The notes beneath the pieces are model-generated. The model saw only the letters and a list, made by a program, of their open reading frames with translations. It did no database searches and had not been told where the DNA came from. Shown here piece by piece: positions 61,308 to 64,000 of a stretch of DNA of 64,000 nucleotides (its first letter is position 1; the number at the start of each line of letters is the position of its first letter). The stretch is taken from the NCBI GenBank assembly GCA_949126835.1, contig OX421505.1, forward strand, positions 3,281,587 to 3,345,586, written 5' to 3'. The stretch is from Anisus vortex. Lineage: Eukaryota; Mollusca; Gastropoda; Planorbidae. The position numbers were made by a program, and so were the translations under genes.

Positions 61308-61425
61308 ACTCCTGCAGGGCGGTAGGGATCTGTCGGCGACAGGGATAGAACCGACACGTCTCGGGTTCTTTCCCTGCCGCCGACCGGTTGACAGTCCGGT
61401 GAACTAACTGCTGGACCAGCCGGCC
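61308..61425 (-). repeat. tRNA-like (Asp-type) SINE head or tRNA relic
   Basis: The reverse strand reads GGCTGGTCCAGCAGTTAGTT (A-box-like), an anticodon-like loop CTGTCAA and a B-box-like GGTTCTATCCC. The gap between the boxes is larger than in a normal tRNA. No working tRNA is claimed. Confidence 0.4.
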
Positions 61426-61466
61426 GTAGTATGCAATAATTTTATATAAAAAATGATAGTTTAGAA

Positions 61467-62027
61467 CAGCGGTTCCCAACCTGTGGGTTGCGATCCTTTT
61501 GGGGGTCGAATGACAATTTCATGAGCGTCGCCTAAGACCAAGGGAAAATATATATTTTCGATAGTCTTAGGAACCGAGACACCGGCGAGGACATCATCGC
61601 GTCAACCCCATCACAAACTTCCCTTACAAATACAGTTCTGTGTGACAGGGTTGGCGCAAATATATACAAATGCGGACAAGTCACACGTGTTTAAAAGGTT
61701 GATGCATTTAAAGCATCGTTTCTGTTAAATGTTGCTACAATGTTGAAAGCATCAGTATTGGCAGTAAAATGACTCTTCATTAACAGAATGGAACTTAGTA
61801 TAGATGCTGTTCGCTCTGGATTTCAACGTATGGTATTTACTGAATGAGTCACCAATCAATTTTTAACAATGAAAATACATCCTGCATATTAAATATCTGC
61901 ATTACAATTCATAACAGCAGCATATTACAGTTATAATGTAGCGACAAAAACATTACTGGTTAGGGGGCGCCACAACGTGAGAAAATGTATTAAATGGCCG
62001 CGACTTTAATAAGGTTGGGAACCACTG
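61467..62027. mobile_element. hAT-type MITE E, 561 bp
   Basis: Ends CAGCGGTTCCCAACCTGTGG and the inverse of AAGGTTGGGAACCACTG. Target duplications GTTTAGAA (61459-61466) and GTTTCGAA (62028-62035), 7/8. No transposase. Confidence 0.88.
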
Positions 62028-62599
62028 GTTTCGAAAATATAAGATAAGATTGTCAATGAAGTGGATTCTGGATGTAATTAAATTATAAGAAAAACCGTAA
62101 CACATAAAACAATTAATTTTCACAATTAATATTGTGCAACCCCAAAAAAATTTATAACCAGGAAAGAAACAAATTTCTTTTCAAAATTTTGATTCCCCAC
62201 TTTTAAGGATTCGTTTTTCAATAAATAAATGATCTAAAGTCCATCCCAATTGGTCGGGATAAGGGTGTGTGATGCCAGTGATGCGAGATGCAGTTGCCGT
62301 AGACTTGATGATCTTTTTAATGTACTACTGACACATGACCTACATTCGCATTTAACTATAATAATGTAATAACTGATCCCAGAGTATTCACAATCAAATT
62401 ATCCTTAAAATTGTGGACTATTTCCTCGGGTCTAACTGGGTCTCCACGGCACAATGAAGAAGAAGATGGTTATGACTTTAAGTAGGTACAACTAGTAGAT
62501 CTGACTGCAAACCGACATTATTAGACCACAAGTTCTTTTCGTTTAGTTTTACTTTTTTCGCTTATGTATTTGATTGTTGTTACACTACGCAATCTGTAA

Positions 62600-62830
62600 C
62601 AGTCACTGATCTATATATTCATGGATTATGTATATTCAATGATATAGGGCCTATATATATATATATTCATGGATTATATATATAGTCACTGATCTATATA
62701 GTCATGGATTATATATATTCACTGATCTATATATACTTATGGATTATACATATATATATATTCACGTCACTATATATTCAGAATAATATACATTCACTGA
62801 TCTATATACCCATGAATATTCAGTAGTTTT
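62600..62830. repeat. Diverged tandem repeat (ACTGATCTATATA / CATGGATTATATA)
   Basis: Five to six imperfect copies of a unit of about 30-36 bp containing CACTGATCTATATA, TCATGGATTATA and (TA)n; one copy carries TAGGGCCTA. Confidence 0.75.
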
Positions 62831-62904
62831 TTGTCATAAAATACCAATAAATAGATATCGAACAATGGCAAATGGGCGTATATATTTTTCCCCTTTAAGT
62901 AATT

Positions 62905-63070
62905 ATTTATCTTATCTTATCTTATACATTACAGACGCTCCTTCTATAAAGAAGATTATTGCGTCCTACGCTCATCCATGGTCCGAGTCTAGTCTTACAT
63001 TTTTATTAATGTTTTAAATGATGTTAGGTTATTGGTTTTCCTGGTTTGTTCAGGCAACCCATTCATTATA
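62905..63070 (-). mobile_element. LINE-B 3' fragment
   Basis: Tail TTATCTTATCTTATA, CTCCTTCTATAAAGAAGAT, GCTCATCCATGGTCCGAGTC, GGTTTGTTCAGGCAACCCAT; ends abruptly at about 63066. Confidence 0.75.
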
Positions 63071-63237
63071 ATGGACTTGTATTATCCCTATGTGAAAAAA
63101 AACAACAACCAAAAAACCACAGATTTATATTTACAAAGTATTAAACGAAATTTTAAGTTAAATGACCTTCCCCTTTGTTTAAAATGTGAATTCAGAAAGA
63201 AGCGAATAACATTATCAGCAAACATAGTTTTGCAAAA

Positions 63238-64000
63238 ACTCCTAAAATTGACAACACTCAAAGTAGAACATGTTTATTTACATTTAACTGTTTAACGTAA
63301 ATTAATTTTTGACGCCAAATTAAATCTTGAAATAAATACCAAAATGCCGAATTTGTGTTAAAATAATAGTAGTTGAACAATAATATTAGTTGTATCGCAA
63401 AACATTACTTTTGTTGCAGTGAAATTGAATCAGATTTCGAAACATTATTTTTATTTCAAGGGAGGTAATTAACCCGTTCTCATTTTGTTAATATTACTAA
63501 CACGTGTTTTCTTATTTTTATCCTATTAAATAATATTTAAAGTTTATAGTTTCAGAATGATCAAACCATGAATAGTCTAATTGTTTAAAATTATATAAAT
63601 ATTATATAATTAAAGAATTATACGTATTACGATTTATATGTACTCTTAAAAACATTACATTAACTACCCAGTTAGTATGATTACCTTGTAAACATTTCAG
63701 TCACTGTTATGTCTGTAAATAAAAAAAAAATTATAAATAAATTATTTGGAATTCTCAGTTTCTCTGAGAATCAAATAAATATCAAATAAATAACTATTGT
63801 CTTGTCGACTGTCGACCATGTTTGTGGGCTCGAAAGATTTGCGCGCTCAATTGGAAGAATAAAGATTAAAATGCAAGGAAAGCTACAGCAATTAATTGTT
63901 TATAGAAATATATCTTGACAATATTCTTTATATTATACATTGAAGTGAAAGTAGAGAAATGATTTTTTTTTCATTTGCTATAAATCTAAATGCAAACAAG
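63238..64000 (+). repeat. hAT-A2-type non-coding region, partner of 59395-60140
   Basis: Aligns over its full length with 59395-60140, from ACTCCTAAAATTGACAA through TGCAAACAAG at the window edge. The hairpin ATTCTCAG-TTTCT-CTGAGAAT is at 63751-63771. Continues beyond the window. Confidence 0.75.

Overview
The window comes from an animal nuclear genome, most likely a lophotrochozoan and probably a gastropod mollusc. Evidence: AT-rich DNA, spliced GC-rich exons, introns of 10-23 kb full of tRNA-derived SINEs, truncated LINEs and hAT transposons, and many minisatellites. There is no bacterial or viral gene organisation. The phylum is inferred from repeat style and the gene, not proven.

The only host gene I can support is on the + strand: the 5' half of the RIM (regulating synaptic membrane exocytosis, RIMS/unc-10 type) active-zone scaffold gene. 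Exons in order: 1685-1960 (Rab-binding helix; left edge uncertain), 24651-24879 (first six zinc-finger cysteines), 25724-26442 (last two cysteines, TGAWY motif, disordered linker), 45956-46686 (linker ending in a strongly RIM-like acidic block), an optional exon 48147-48256, 52619-52875, and a candidate 18-nt microexon 53437-53454. Splice phases agree at every junction (2,2 / 0,0 / 2,2 / 1,1). The PDZ, C2A and C2B exons are not seen and should lie downstream. Exons 48147-48256 and 52619-52875 both go from phase 1 to phase 0, so with the consensus donor they cannot be spliced together in frame. This predicts mutually exclusive isoforms.

Intron 1 (1961-24650) holds a 3.3-kb hAT-A element with an RTE LINE fragment inside, a kilobase of CT-rich DNA, a 28-bp x 71 satellite, a 33-bp minisatellite that grew out of a SINE head, a 51-bp x about 33 satellite, and a 1.3-kb hAT-B element with a broken transposase. 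Intron 3 (26443-45955) holds SINEs, hAT MITEs, a 21-bp array with a 378-bp higher-order period, a LINE nested in hAT-A, a 37-bp array and CT/CA microsatellites. The introns around the alternative exons hold an RTE fragment, several MITEs, a hAT-D element and a 149-nt near-perfect palindrome. Downstream of 53455 are a GATA microsatellite, three layers of nested elements and a repeat pair (about 59395-60140 and 63238-64000).

The signals most worth checking are: the alternative exon pair plus microexon; the octamer TAGGCCTA, which behaves like a 6-bp insertion when repeat copies are aligned; a conserved hairpin in hAT-A with stem covariation; the 149-nt palindrome; hAT elements sharing one 8-bp target; and the SINE-born minisatellite.
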